A stretch of 64,000 nt of DNA from Anaeramoeba ignava (Eukaryota > Metamonada > Anaeramoebidae): positions 700,501 through 764,500 of the forward strand of contig JAPDFW010000081.1 of the NCBI GenBank assembly GCA_028826165.1. Direction: 5' to 3'. Positions 46,781-58,098 of this stretch are shown piece after piece. The notes below the pieces were generated by a model. It was given only the letters and a program-made list of their open reading frames with translations, made no database searches and was not told the DNA's origin. Both the position numbers and the translations under genes were made by a program. Every line of letters begins with the position of its first letter. Within the stretch, counting starts at the first letter, position 1.

Positions 46781-49498
46781 ATGGAAGAAATAAAAGAACC
46801 ACCATTTTGGGTTATTGTATTATTTTCTTTTAGTCCAAATAGAGCAGACGAAATTGAATTACAAGAAGGAGATTATGTTTGGGTTACAAGTTCTCCAGAA
46901 GAAGAATGGTATTTTGGAGATCTTTATCAAAATAATGAATTTGTATCAAGTGGTTTATTTCCTGCAAATTTTGTTGCTCCATTAAGTCCAGATGATCATG
47001 ATTTGTAGTTTTCTTTTGCAAATTTTATTTTTATTCTGATTCATTCATTTAATTTTCTTTTTCATTTATTTTTTAGATTAACTGCAAAAGAAAAAGAAAA
47101 TGAAAAAGAAAAAGAAAATCAAAATCAAAATCAAAATGAAAATGAAAATCAAAATCAAAATGAAAATCAAAATGAAAATGAAAATGAAAATGAAAATGAA
47201 AATGAAAATCAAAATGAAAATGAAAAAGAAAAAGAAAAAGAAAATCAAAATGAAAATGAAAATCAAAATGAAAATGAAAATCAAAATGAAAATCAAAATC
47301 AAAATGAAAATCAAAATCAAAATCAAAATCAAAATCAAAATCAAAATCAAAATCAAAATCAAAATCAAAATCAAAATGAAAACGAAAATCAAAATCAAAA
47401 TCAAAATCAAAATCAAAATCAAAATGAAAACGAAAATCAAAATCAAAATCAAAATCAAAATGAAAATCAAAATGAAAATCAAAATGAAAAAGAAAAAGAA
47501 AAAGAAAAAGAAAAAGAAAAAGAAAATCAAAATATCCAAAAATTTCCTTCAATTCCAGAATTTTCTTTTCTTCAAGTCCAAGATTTGGAAAAAAATCAAT
47601 TATTAGAATCATTTGTTGGATTTTCTTTTGATTTTTTAGATCATTCAAAAATTTTTCATCAAGGAATTCTTTCTTTAAAAAAAAATGATGAAAAAAATTG
47701 GAATCGATTACATTTTCGATTATATCCTGAATCACTTGAATGTTATTTAACACCAATAGTATCCAATTTTAATCCAAAATTCAAAAAATTTTAAATCCAA
47801 AATTCAAAAAAATTTTAATCCAAAATTCAAAAAATTTTAAATCAAAAAATTTTAAATCAAAAATTCAAAAAATTTTAAATCAAAAAAATTTAAAATTTGA
47901 TTTAGTCACATTATCCTATTGATTTAATTATTTTATCAGAAGCAACAGTCAATCAATATTGTACATCTAAAAATATTTTTAATGTTCAAACTCCAACTAC
48001 AATATGGTATATTTGTTCATCTCTTTTTTCTGAACAATTTGAATGGATAAGCTCAATTTTAAAACAAGTCAGATATTCCAAAAATCGAGTATTGATCTTT
48101 ATTACAGAAAAATTGTTTATTTAATTTTTTTTATTATTCGAAATTCAAATTAATTAATTCAATTATTTTTTCCATTTAGAAAGCAAATAAAATGAAAATA
48201 TTACAAGAAATTCAAGAACAAAAATCAGCAAATCAATCGAATTCTTTAGAAAAAATCCCACAAAAAAAATTACAAAAAGAAAATACAAAAAATGGAGAAT
48301 TAAAAACGAAGTCTAAAACAACTAAATCTTCAAAAAGAAGAAGTAAAGAATTAATCAAATAATATTCAAATAATTTTTAAATCATTTATATATATTTTTC
48401 AACATTCAAAAAAGCAACCAAATTACGAAAATACAAAACAAATCCGGAACAAATTTTAAATACTAAACAATTTGGTGTTTGTTTCAAGGAAATTCTCAAA
48501 AAGGAAAAAAGTAAAATACCCAAAATTGTTACAGAATCTATTGAATTTTTAGAAAAAAAGGGTATTTAAAAAAAAGCTAAAAGCAATCCAAAAATTCAAA
48601 CAATTTATTTTTCTTGTAATTTTAATTTTTATTAAAGGAATGAATGAAGAAGGACTTTTTAGAATTTCAGGAAATCAAACACAAATCAATTTGTATCATG
48701 ATTTACTAAATAGAGGTAAATTAGTAATTAATATTTTTAAATATTTTTAAATATTTTTAAATATTTATTAATATTTTTAAATATTTTTAAATATTTAAGG
48801 AGCACCAATTGATTTTTCACAAGAATTAAATCCACATAATATTTCTTCTTTACTTAAACTTTGGATTCGTGAATTGCCTGAGCCTTTAATTTCTAAAGAA
48901 TTTTATGAAGATTTTTTAGTTGCTCAAGGTAGAAATAATTTTCACAATTAAAATAAACTGAAAATATATTTTCGAATCAAATGATTTAATTTATACACAA
49001 ATTTTTTTGATTTAAATAGATAAACCTCAAAAAGAAAAAGTTGAAAAAACAAAAGAACTTGTTATGAAATTACCAAAACAAAATAAAATTATACTTAATT
49101 ATCTCTTCAAATTTCTTCAGAAAGTTTCCACAACAAAACAAATTAAAATGGATGTTTCAAATCTTGCAATAGTTTTTGGACCAACTGTTTGTACAAGAAA
49201 TGATACAAATCAATTTTTTTTAAAATTTATGAAACATCAATCGAAATTGATTGAAACTTTTATAGAAGAAGCAGATTATATTTTTGGAAGAAGTTCAACA
49301 CCTAAATTTGAACAAAAAGAAAAAGAAAAAGAAAAAGAAAATCAAAAAGAAAATTCAACTCAAAAAAATGAGTCAATCAAAAATCCAAAAGATCAAGATG
49401 ATTTAAGTGATTTTTCAGAACAAGATGAAATTGAAAAAGAATACTTGATTTCTCAAACTCAAGAATCAGAAAAACAAACCCAATCAAAAACAAATTGA
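46781..49498 (+). CDS. SH3 - PH - RhoGAP protein
   Basis: Eight exons (46781-47004, 47077-47758, 47906-48067, 48180-48342, 48415-48561, 48638-48715, 48800-48928, 49020-49498), all in phase, 687 aa. SH3 at about 8-70 (VIVLFSFSPNRADEIELQEG). A 150-residue tract of alternating N, Q, E and K follows. PH domain at about 250-355 (FHQGILSLKK). RhoGAP at about 410-600 with the arginine finger in GLFRISGN and the DVSNLAIVFGPTV helix. A Q/E/K-rich tail ends the protein. It would accelerate GTP hydrolysis on Rho-family GTPases at membranes or adhesion sites. Introns are short (72-147 bp), with none of the long repeat arrays. No frame problem in this gene. Confidence 0.9.
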
Positions 49499-49855
49499 AA
49501 TTATTATTTTTCTTTTTTAATCATTTTTTAAAGAAACGTTAATTTAATCCAAAAAAGAAAAGAATAAAAAAAAAGTTGAATTTTTTGTTGACTTCCTTTT
49601 TTTATTCTTTTTTATTTAATTTAATTTAATTAATTCAAAAAAAAATTAAAACTCAAAAAAGTGAAAAATAAATAAAAAGGAATTTTTGATCGATTACGTT
49701 TACAAATTTAATTAAAAAATTTTTTTCTTTTTTTTTTCTTTAATTTAAAAAAATTTTTTTTTCTTTTGAAAAGATCATTTTTTTCTTTTAAATTTTTGTT
49801 TTTAAAATAAAAATATAAATAAAATAAAACAATTAAAAACAAAAAGAGAATTAAA
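49499..49855. other. Intergenic, no gene seen
   Basis: AT-rich sequence with long T and A runs between the RhoGAP stop and the ABC transporter start; presumably the terminator of one and promoter of the other. No coding potential. Confidence 0.55.
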
Positions 49856-52800
49856 ATGAAACAAAAATCAATCAAATCAACTCCAAATACAGAAATTCAT
49901 GCAAACATTTTTTCTAGATTAACTTTTTCGTGGTTTGGTTTAATCCCTAAAATTGGATATAAAAGACAACTTGTACAAAGTGATTTATTTGAACTTAGAC
50001 CACAAGATAACACTTCAGCAATAACAACAACTCTTGAACCTTATTGGCAAGAAGAAAGAAAGAAACCTTTGTAAGTTTTTAAAAACAACAAAAAAATAAA
50101 AAATTCATCAAATCAAATTTAATTAAAATTTAATTTATATTTAATTTATATTTAATTTATATTTAATTTATATTTAATTTATATTTAATTTAAATTCGTC
50201 ATTCAAATTAAAATTTAATTAAAATCCAATTTATATTTAATTTATATTTAATTTATATTTAATTAATCCAAATTCCATCAAATCAAATTTAATTTATATT
50301 TAATTTATATTTAATTTATATTTAATTTATATTTAATTTATATTCAATTAAAATTTAATTTAAAATTAAAATTAAAATTATTTTTATGTTTTTAATTCTT
50401 TTTAGTCCAAAATTGATGAACTCTTTAAAAAAACAATTCAAAAAAAATCTTCTTCTTGGAGGAATTCCAAAATTCCTTTCAGACACTTGTGCAATTATTA
50501 ATCCACTTCTTCTTCAACAATTAATCAAATATATGAGTGATTCTTCAGCCTCTAAATCAACAGGAATAATTTTGATTATTTTTCTTTTTTTGACAGGAAT
50601 ACTTCGAACATTTTTTGACAATACATTCTTAGATCAAGTTATAAAAGTAGGATATCGAGCACGTTCAGGATTAACATCATTAATTTATAGAAAATCATTG
50701 TTAATAAATAGAAAAATTACTGATCCAAAAGATGCAAAAAAAGCACCTCCAAAACCTGAACCAAAAAAAGAAGAAGAACTGAAAAAAGAAGAAGAACTGA
50801 AAAAAGAAGATGAATTGAAAAAAGAAGATGAACTGAAAAAAGAAGATGAATTGAAAAAAGAAGATGAATTGAAAAAAGAAAATGAGAAAAAAGAAAAAAA
50901 AAAGAAGAAGAAAAAATTAAGTCGAAAAGAAAGAAAAGCTTTAGCAAAAAAACAAAACGAAGAGCAAATCAAATCAAATTTATCAAGTACAGGTCAAATA
51001 GTCAATTTAATGACAGCAGATGTCAGTAAAATTCAAGAAGCTTCAATGTTCTTTCATTTTCTTTGGTGCTCACCAATAGTTGTTATAGTTGCTTTGGCAT
51101 TATTAATCAATTTACTTGGACCAGCTGCTCTTGTTGGATTTGGAGTATTAGTGATATCATTCCCAATCAATGCGACGATTTTTAAAAAATTCACCAAAAA
51201 AAATATTCTTTACATGATGCAATCAGATTCAAGAATCAAGGTTATTAACGAATTACTCCAGGGAATAAGAGTAATCAAGTTTTATGCGTGGGAAAAGATT
51301 TTCAGGAAAAAAGCGTTTGATCTTCGAGAGAAAGAACTTGGAAATTTGAAAACTCTTCTATTTCTCAGAATGTCTTTAATGGTTCTTTTTACTGTTCTTC
51401 CCCTTTTAACCGCCGCTTCAACTTTTGTTGTTTATGGAGCTACTGGGAAGCAAATGACAGCTGAAAAGGTGTTTACTTCTGTTGCTCTTTTTGGATTGAT
51501 TCGAGCACAGCTTCTTTTTCTTCCTTGGGCAATGGTTTCCATTTCAAATTTCAAGGTATCAATGAAAAGAATTGAGATGTTTCTTTTGTCTTCTGAGCTT
51601 CCAGAAGAAAATATGGAGATTCATAGGCAACGAATTGATCCTAATTCAAATGATGTTCAAATAACGATCCAAAATGGGTCTTTTACTTACGATACAGATA
51701 ATAATAACAATAACAATAATAATAATAATAATGATAAAAAAAAAGATGAAATTATTATTGAAAAAGAACTTCCTTTAGAAGAACAAAAATCACAACAACA
51801 AGTTCTACTTAAAAATATCTCAGTTGATATAGAACCAACTAAATTAACAATGGTTATCGGTCCTGTTGGCTCTGGTAAATCTTCTTTACTAGCTGCAATT
51901 TTAGGAGAAATGATCCAACTTCAAGGAAAAACAAGTATAAAAGGTTCAATAGCTTATGCTTCACAGGAAGCTTGGATCCAAAACGGAACTGTTAAAGAAA
52001 ATATCTTGTTTGGAAAGAGTTTCGATAAAAAGAGATATGATCAAGTTCTTGAATCGTGTGCTCTTGTTCCTGATCTTGCAGTTTTGCCAGGAGGTGATTC
52101 AACGGAAATTGGAGAAAAAGGAGTGAATATTTCAGGAGGTCAAAAACAAAGAATATCTCTTGCAAGAGCAATTTATTCCGATGCAGATATTTTTCTTTTT
52201 GATGATCCACTTAGTGCTGTTGATGCACATGTAGGAAGACATATTTTTGATCAGGCTATTCTTGGAAAAGTTCTTCAGAAAAAAACTCGAATTCTTGTTA
52301 CTCATCAATTACAATATCTTCCTCATTCGGATTTTATTATTGTTGTTAAAGATGGAGAAATTTTTGCAAAGGGAGGATTCGAAGAATTAGTTCGTAAAGG
52401 AGTTGATTTCTCAAATTTATTGGGAGATCAGCAACTAGAAGAATCAGAGACATCAGATGATGATATTTTAGATGATAATATTGATAATGTTGATAATAAT
52501 GATAATATTGATAATATTGATTATCTTGATGATGATCATCGCAAAAAACACAAAAAAAAGAAAAAAGAAGCAATCAAATGGATTGATCTTCAACCAGAGA
52601 CAGAATCAGATAGTTTTGCAGATAATTCCGAAAAGGAAATGGATATTGAACTAGCAAATGGAAATAAAGAAAAAGAAAAAGAGACTCGAAGCAAAAAATT
52701 AGACAGTAAAAAAGCGGAACTTATCAAAGAAGAAGAACGAGAATTTGGAGCTGTTTCTTCTTATTATTATAAACGGTACATCAAAATTGCAGGAGGATGT

Positions 52801-54838
52801 TGTCTTGCGTTTTTTGTGATTTTGTCGCTTGTTCTAAGAGAATCTTTCCGAGTTTCAGCAGATTATTGGCTTGCTATCTGGACTGATGGGACGATTTTCC
52901 ACGACAAAACAGATAAATTTTATGTGGGAGTTTATGCGGGGATTTCATGTGGAATGTTCTTGTTTGCATTTCTTCAATCTTCTCTTTATATTCTTGGTGC
53001 AATTCGGGCATCAAGAAGAACACTTCATGATTTGCTATTTGCAATAACAAGAGCACCAACAAGATTTTTTGACACCACACCTATTGGAAGAATTTTGAAC
53101 CGATTTTCCAAAGATATTATGTATATTGATATTTTTGTGCCTGTTTCTTTTGAGAATTTCTTTTCCGTTCTGATGACTATAATTTCTATTTTTCTTGTAA
53201 TCGTCAGTGTTGCTCCTTATTTCCTAATTCCTTTGGTAATTATTCTCTATATTTATTACAAGTTTCTTCAATATTACCGAGCAACATCAAGAGAGCTTCA
53301 AAGATTGGAATCAGTATCAAGATCACCTGTTTATAATAATTTCTCAGAAACTTTAGCAGGCTTATCAACAATTCGCGCCTTTCGAAAACAAAGGGAATTT
53401 ATTGAAATCAATGACACAAGAGTCGATGAAAATACAAAAGCAATTTATTGCAATTTTGCTTCGAATCGATGGCTGGGAATTCGTCTTGAATCAATATCTG
53501 CTTTTATTGTTCTTTTTACTGCCATTCTTATCACAATGCAAAGAGATTCATTGAATCCTTCTTTTGCTGCTCTTGGTTTAACATACAGTTTACAAGTTAC
53601 TTGGATGTTGAATGCGATTGTGCGAAATGGCGCAATGCTTGAGCAACATATGAATTCTGTTGAAAGATGTTTTGAATTTTCTGAAATTGAATCAGAAAAA
53701 CCAGAAATTATTCCTGAACATCGACCACCAAATAATTGGCCAAGTTTAGGGAAAATTAAATTTGATAGAGTTTGTATGAGATATAGAGAAGGACTTCCAT
53801 CAGTTCTTAGGAAAGTATCAGCAACTATTCAACCACAAGAAAAAGTAGGAATTGTTGGAAGAACTGGAAGCGGTAAATTCATTTAAAAATAAAATTAAAA
53901 TTAAAATTATAGTTTTGACTTTAAACCGGGACACCAAACATAATCCGAGACAGGCGGGGGTTTAAAAGAAAAACCTGTTTTTAATCCGAGACACTTTCCG
54001 GGATCGAAGGAAAAATTTCAAAAAAGTTCAAAAAATTTGTCTGTCCAGAATATATCCTAAAAAAATTTTTTTTATTTGCCATCTAAAATGAATAATGTGT
54101 CTCGGATTATGTTTGGTGTCCCGGTTTAAAGTCAAAACTATAAAATTAAAATCAAAAATTCATTTAAAAATTTAAATCAAAATAGGAAAATCAAGTTTAA
54201 TGCTTTCTTTATTTAGAATCGTGGAAATTTATAGAGGTAAAATTGAAATTGATGGAATTGATATATCAACAATCGGACTTAAGGATCTTAGAGATAAACT
54301 TGCAATTATCCCACAAGATGTTGTAATGTTTACAGGAACAGTTAGAGAAAATTTAGATCCAACTAAACAATATAGTGATGAAAAAATTTGGGAAGTTTTG
54401 GAACATGTTCATTTATATGAAAAAATTCAAGGTTTAGAACAACAATTAGAAACAAAAGTAACAGAAGGAGGAGATAATTTTTCAGCAGGAGAAAAACAAT
54501 TGATTTGTTTAGCAAGAGCTTTGTTAAAACATCCTCGAATTCTTGTTTTGGATGAAGCAACATCTTCTATTGATACTCAAACTGATTCATTAATTCAAAA
54601 AACAATAAGAGAACAATTTAAAGATTGTACAGTTTTAACAATTGCTCATCGTTTACATACAATTATGGATTCAGATCGAATTATGTGTTTGGAAAATGGA
54701 AAAATTAGAGAATTTGATAAACCTTCTCTTTTACTTAGAAATCCAAATGGTTTATTATCTCAACTTGTTCATAAAACTGGTCCAACAACTGAAGCTCATT
54801 TAAAAAGGATTGCAAATGGTGAAGAAAGTATTATTTAG
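49856..54838 (+). CDS. ABCC-type (MRP) full ABC transporter
   Basis: Three exons (49856-50070, 50406-53872, 54186-54838), in phase, 1,444 aa. Short MRP layout without the extra N-terminal TMD0: TMD1, NBD1 (Walker A GPVGSGKSS at about 557, signature ISGGQKQR, Walker B FLFDDPLSAVDAH), linker, TMD2, NBD2 (Walker A GRTGSGKSS at about 1,225, signature FSAGEKQL, Walker B ILVLDEATSSID). A (KKEDEL)n charged insert lies between the first helices (about 185-260 residues in), and N- and D-rich tracts sit before NBD1 and in the linker. ABCC pumps export organic anions and conjugates using ATP. Intron 2 falls inside the NBD2 Walker A glycine codon and carries a MITE. The closest human-type layout is ABCC4/5; substrate is unknown. 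Confidence 0.93.
50071..50405. repeat. Intron 1 of the ABCC gene with ATTTAATTTAT units
   Basis: Two blocks of the 11-bp unit TTTAATTTATA, separated by non-repeat segments containing CCAAATTCCATCAAATC. Donor GTAAGT, acceptor TTTAG. Confidence 0.8.
53910..54140. mobile_element. MITE with 43-bp perfect terminal inverted repeats and TA target duplication
   Basis: The ends read TAGTTTTGACTTTAAACCGG inward and match the reverse complement of the other end for 43 bp without mismatch (through ATAATCCGAGACA). The element is 231 bp, flanked by TA on both sides (53908-53909 and 54141-54142). The motif AATCCGAGACA occurs again at about 53990, just inside the left end. No reading frame is present. Its G+C is well above the surrounding intron. 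A TA duplication and TIRs of this sort suggest mobilisation by a Tc1/mariner or pogo-type transposase; that assignment is inference. Confidence 0.88.
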
Positions 54839-55117
54839 ATTCAAATATCAAATATCAAAAATTAAAAAGAAAAGAAGAAAAGAATTGAAGAAAAGAATTG
54901 CTTTTTTTTTTCATCAAATTTTTTAATTTTTGATTTGATTTGATTTAGTTTAAATTGAATGAAATTTTCCACTTCTTTTATTCCACTTTTTTTTTTTTCT
55001 TTTTTTTTTTTTTAAAATCAAAATTAGTAATTATTATGAATTAAATTTTTTTTTTCATTTTTTTTTTTTCATTTTTTTCTTTCTTTCTCTTTTCTTTTTC
55101 TTTGTTTTTTTGTGTTT

Positions 55118-56398
55118 ATGGCAGCTCCTGAATATGATTTTTTAATGAAACTCTTGCTAATTGGAGATAGTGGTGTTGGAAAAACTGCTATTCTTTTAAG
55201 ATTTGCTGTTTGTTATTCTTTTATTTTAAAGAGAAAAAAAAATTAAAAATTAAAAAAAAATAAAAAAAAAACGTTTTTTTCAATTTTAATAGGAAGATAC
55301 TTTTACACCAAGTTTTATTACAACAATTGGGTTTGATTTTCTTTTATTTTTCTTTTATTTTTCTTTTATTTTTCTTTTATTTATTTTTCTTTTTTGTTTT
55401 TTTTTTAGAATTGATTTCAAAATTAAAATTATCGAGTTGGATTCAATGAAAATAAAGCTTCAAGTTTGGGTAAATTTTTTTTTTGTGAATCTTTTATCAA
55501 TGTCATGTTAATGTCAACAAATTGAATATTAAAATAATTTATTATTTTGTTTTTTTATTTTTTCCATTTTTTTTAGGATACTGCTGGACAAGAAAGATTC
55601 AGGACAATAACAAATGGTTTGTTATTTATAATTTTATAAATGAATTTTAATTTTATAAATGAATTTTAATTTTATAAATTGAATTTTAATTTTATAAATG
55701 AATTTTAAATTTAATTTTAATTTATAAATGAATTTTAATTTTAATTTTATAAATGAATTTTAATTTTAATTTTATAAATGAATTTTAATTTTAATTTTAT
55801 AAATGAATTTTAATTATAAATGAATTTTAAATTTAATTTTAATTTTAATTTAAATTTTAATTTTAATTTTATTTTATAAATGAATTTTAAATTTAATTTT
55901 AATTTTATAAATGAAATTTAATTTTATAAATGAAATTTAATTTTATAAATGAATTTTAATTTTATAAATGAATTTTAATTTTATAAATGAATTTTATATT
56001 GAATTTTAAAAGCATATTATCGAGGAGCAATGGGAATTCTTTTAGTTTATGATGTAACAGATGAATCCTCATTTAATAATGTTCGTAATTGGATCAAAAA
56101 CATAGAAAAACATGCAAGTGAAAATGTATCAAAAATTCTAATAGGAAACAAAAGCGATCTAACAGATCAAAAAGTAATAGAAACAGTAAGAGGAAAAGCA
56201 TTAGCAGATGAATTTGGAATGCCGTTTATTGAAACATCAGCAAAAGATAAAACAAATATTGAAACAGCTTTTCGAGCTGTTGCTAAAGATATCAAAAAGA
56301 AATCTTTTCAAGATCAAACAATCCATCAAGAAAATAATCAAATTAACTTTGAATCTGGAGAAAATCCAAAAAATTCTAAGAAAAAAGGTTGCTGTTAA
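55118..56398 (+). CDS. Rab-family small GTPase (Rab8/Rab1-like)
   Basis: Five exons (55118-55207, 55293-55330, 55409-55469, 55577-55616, 56013-56398), all in phase, 204 aa. P-loop GDSGVGKT, switch [15 protein letters not shown], switch [35 protein letters not shown], and a C-terminal KKKGCC for double geranylgeranylation. The IDF and YYRGAMG Rab-family motifs place it near Rab8/Rab10/Rab1, so it probably directs secretory vesicle traffic. The first exons are tiny (38-90 nt). The reading frame of the last exon alone would lack the P-loop. Confidence 0.92.
55617..56012. repeat. Repeat-filled intron 4 of the Rab gene
   Basis: About 18 copies of TTTTATAAATGAATTTTAA (with AATTTT spacers). This is the clearest sense-orientation array of the intron repeat family. 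Donor GTTTGT, acceptor AAAAG. Confidence 0.88.
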
Positions 56399-56808
56399 TA
56401 ACTTTAATTTCTTTTATAACAACTTGATGGTTTGTTCCATTTATACTTTTTTTTTTTCTTTCTTTAAATTCAAATGATCCTTTTTTTTTTTAAATTCAAA
56501 TGATCCTTTTTTTTTTTTCTTGCAATTTTTTTTTTTAAAAAAGTTTCATTTTATTTCTTTTCTTTTCTTTTCTTTTCAAGTATAAACTCTTACTTCGAAA
56601 AATTAATTTGATTTAATCAAGTTTTTTTTTCGAAGTTTAAAAAAAAAAAATTTCAATCCAAAATTTCAATTAAAAAATTTCAATTCAAAATTTCATTATT
56701 TGAAATGAAAAACAAAATCAAAAGAAAAATCATAAGGAAGTTTGTCACACAAACAAAATTAGAAAAAGTGAAAAAAAAAAAAAAAAAAAAAGGATAAGAA
56801 AAAGAAAT
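56399..56808. other. Intergenic between convergent genes, no gene seen
   Basis: A/T runs, a direct repeat TTTAAATTCAAATGATCC (near 56463 and 56491), (TTTTC)n near 56560 and a long A run near 56773. No coding potential. Confidence 0.55.
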
Positions 56809-57372
56809 TTATAAAATTAAGCATCTCTTTTTTTTTGGAGGTTTTGGACCAAGTTGAGGAGATTCACCAGCCATTGAACGAATTCTTTTTGTGATACTAT
56901 GAAAAATTTCATCAACATTATGACGAAGTTTAGCAGAAGTTTCGATATACAAACAATTCAAAACTTTTGCATAATTTTCAGCTTCTTTGCGAGTAACTTG
57001 ACGCAAAGATTCTTGATCAGATTTATTTCCAACAAGAACTAACGGAAATTCATTAGTTTCTTTTGCTTTTTGTATTTGTTCAATAAAATTAGGGACTTCG
57101 TCAAAAGAATCTTTACTTGAAATGGCAAAAACAACAAGAAAACCGTCTCCTGAACGAAGATGTGTGTCTCGAATAACTGCATATTCTTCTTGTCCGGCTG
57201 TGTCTAAAATGTCAAGATTTACTACTTGTTCATCTACTTGAACTTGTCTTCTATATGAATCTTCAATTGTCGCTTCATATACTTCTATAAATTTACTGTG
57301 AACAAATTGTATTGTTAATGCTGTTTTGCCAACTCCTCCTCCTCCTACTACTACTACTTTATATGATGGCAT
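56809..57372 (-). CDS. Ras-family small GTPase, CaaX CLIL
   Basis: Single exon, 187 aa. P-loop GGGGVGKT, switch I EATIEDSYR, switch II DTAGQEEYAVIRDTHLR with the catalytic Gln, GNKSD, ETSAK, a PKPPKKKR basic patch and CLIL at the end; the terminal Leu favours geranylgeranylation. Switch I has Glu-Ala where Ras usually has Asp-Pro, so effector specificity may differ. It is intronless, unlike the other Ras gene at 15.8 kb, and not a close copy of it. Confidence 0.93.
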   Translation of the reverse strand: MPSYKVVVVGGGGVGKTALTIQFVHSKFIEVYEATIEDSYRRQVQVDEQVVNLDILDTAGQEEYAVIRDTHLRSGDGFLVVFAISSKDSFDEVPNFIEQIQKAKETNEFPLVLVGNKSDQESLRQVTRKEAENYAKVLNCLYIETSAKLRHNVDEIFHSITKRIRSMAGESPQLGPKPPKKKRCLIL

Positions 57373-58098
57373 TTTGATTTATTATTATTTTTTTTATTAT
57401 TTAAAATTTCTTTTTATTTTATTTTTTGCTTTTTTTTCTTTTTGAAAAATTTTTTTATTATTTTATTTTTTGTTTTGTTAATTTCCTTTTTTTGTTTTTG
57501 TTTTTTGTTTTTGTTTTTTGGAAAGTTTTTATTTCAAAAAAAATGAATGAAAAAAAAATGAAAAAAAAAAATGAAAAAAAAAATTTAATTTAAAAAATTA
57601 TTTTTTTTTTTGATTTAAATTTAGAGAAATTGGATTATTGAATTTTTAATTAATTTTAAATTAAAATAAAAAAAGCAATTTTTATCTTATTTTATTTTAT
57701 CTTATTTTAACCCTTTTCCACTTTAATTTATTTTAAATCTCTTTTCCCTTTTTTAATTTTTATTTTTTAATTTTTATTTGCTATTTAATTCTTTAATCCA
57801 ATCAATATTAAAAAAAAAATTTAAATTTTGAAATTAAATTAAAATTAAAAAAAAAAAGCAAATTTTCGAAAGGGAATGTTATTTGTTGTTATTTTTATTG
57901 TTTTTATTGTTTTTATTGTTTATGTTGTAATTGTTTTTTTTTGTTTTTTTTTTAAAGATCAAAAAAATAAAAAAACAAAAATAAAAAATCATTTTTTTTC
58001 TTTTTTTTTTGTCATTTTTTATTATAAATTATTTATCAAATTTTTTTTTTTTCCTTTTGTTTGTTTTTAAATAATTAATAATTAATAATTTTTATGAT
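57373..58098. other. Intergenic between divergent genes, no gene seen
   Basis: AT-rich DNA with long homopolymer runs and (TTTTA)n patches; probably holds the promoters of the Ras gene (-) and the membrane/AttH-like gene (+). A short open frame at 57876-58070 is low-complexity and not convincing. Confidence 0.5.

Noticed and set aside
47073-47756. Long minus-strand open frame of F, D and H repeats
   Set aside because: It is the reverse complement of the N/Q/E-coding repeat of the RhoGAP gene, whose exons join in phase and encode recognisable SH3, PH and RhoGAP domains.
57876-58070. Small protein of 64 aa rich in V, I and F
   Set aside because: The sequence is TTTTTATTG repeats and homopolymers with no conserved feature; chance opening in a low-complexity promoter region.
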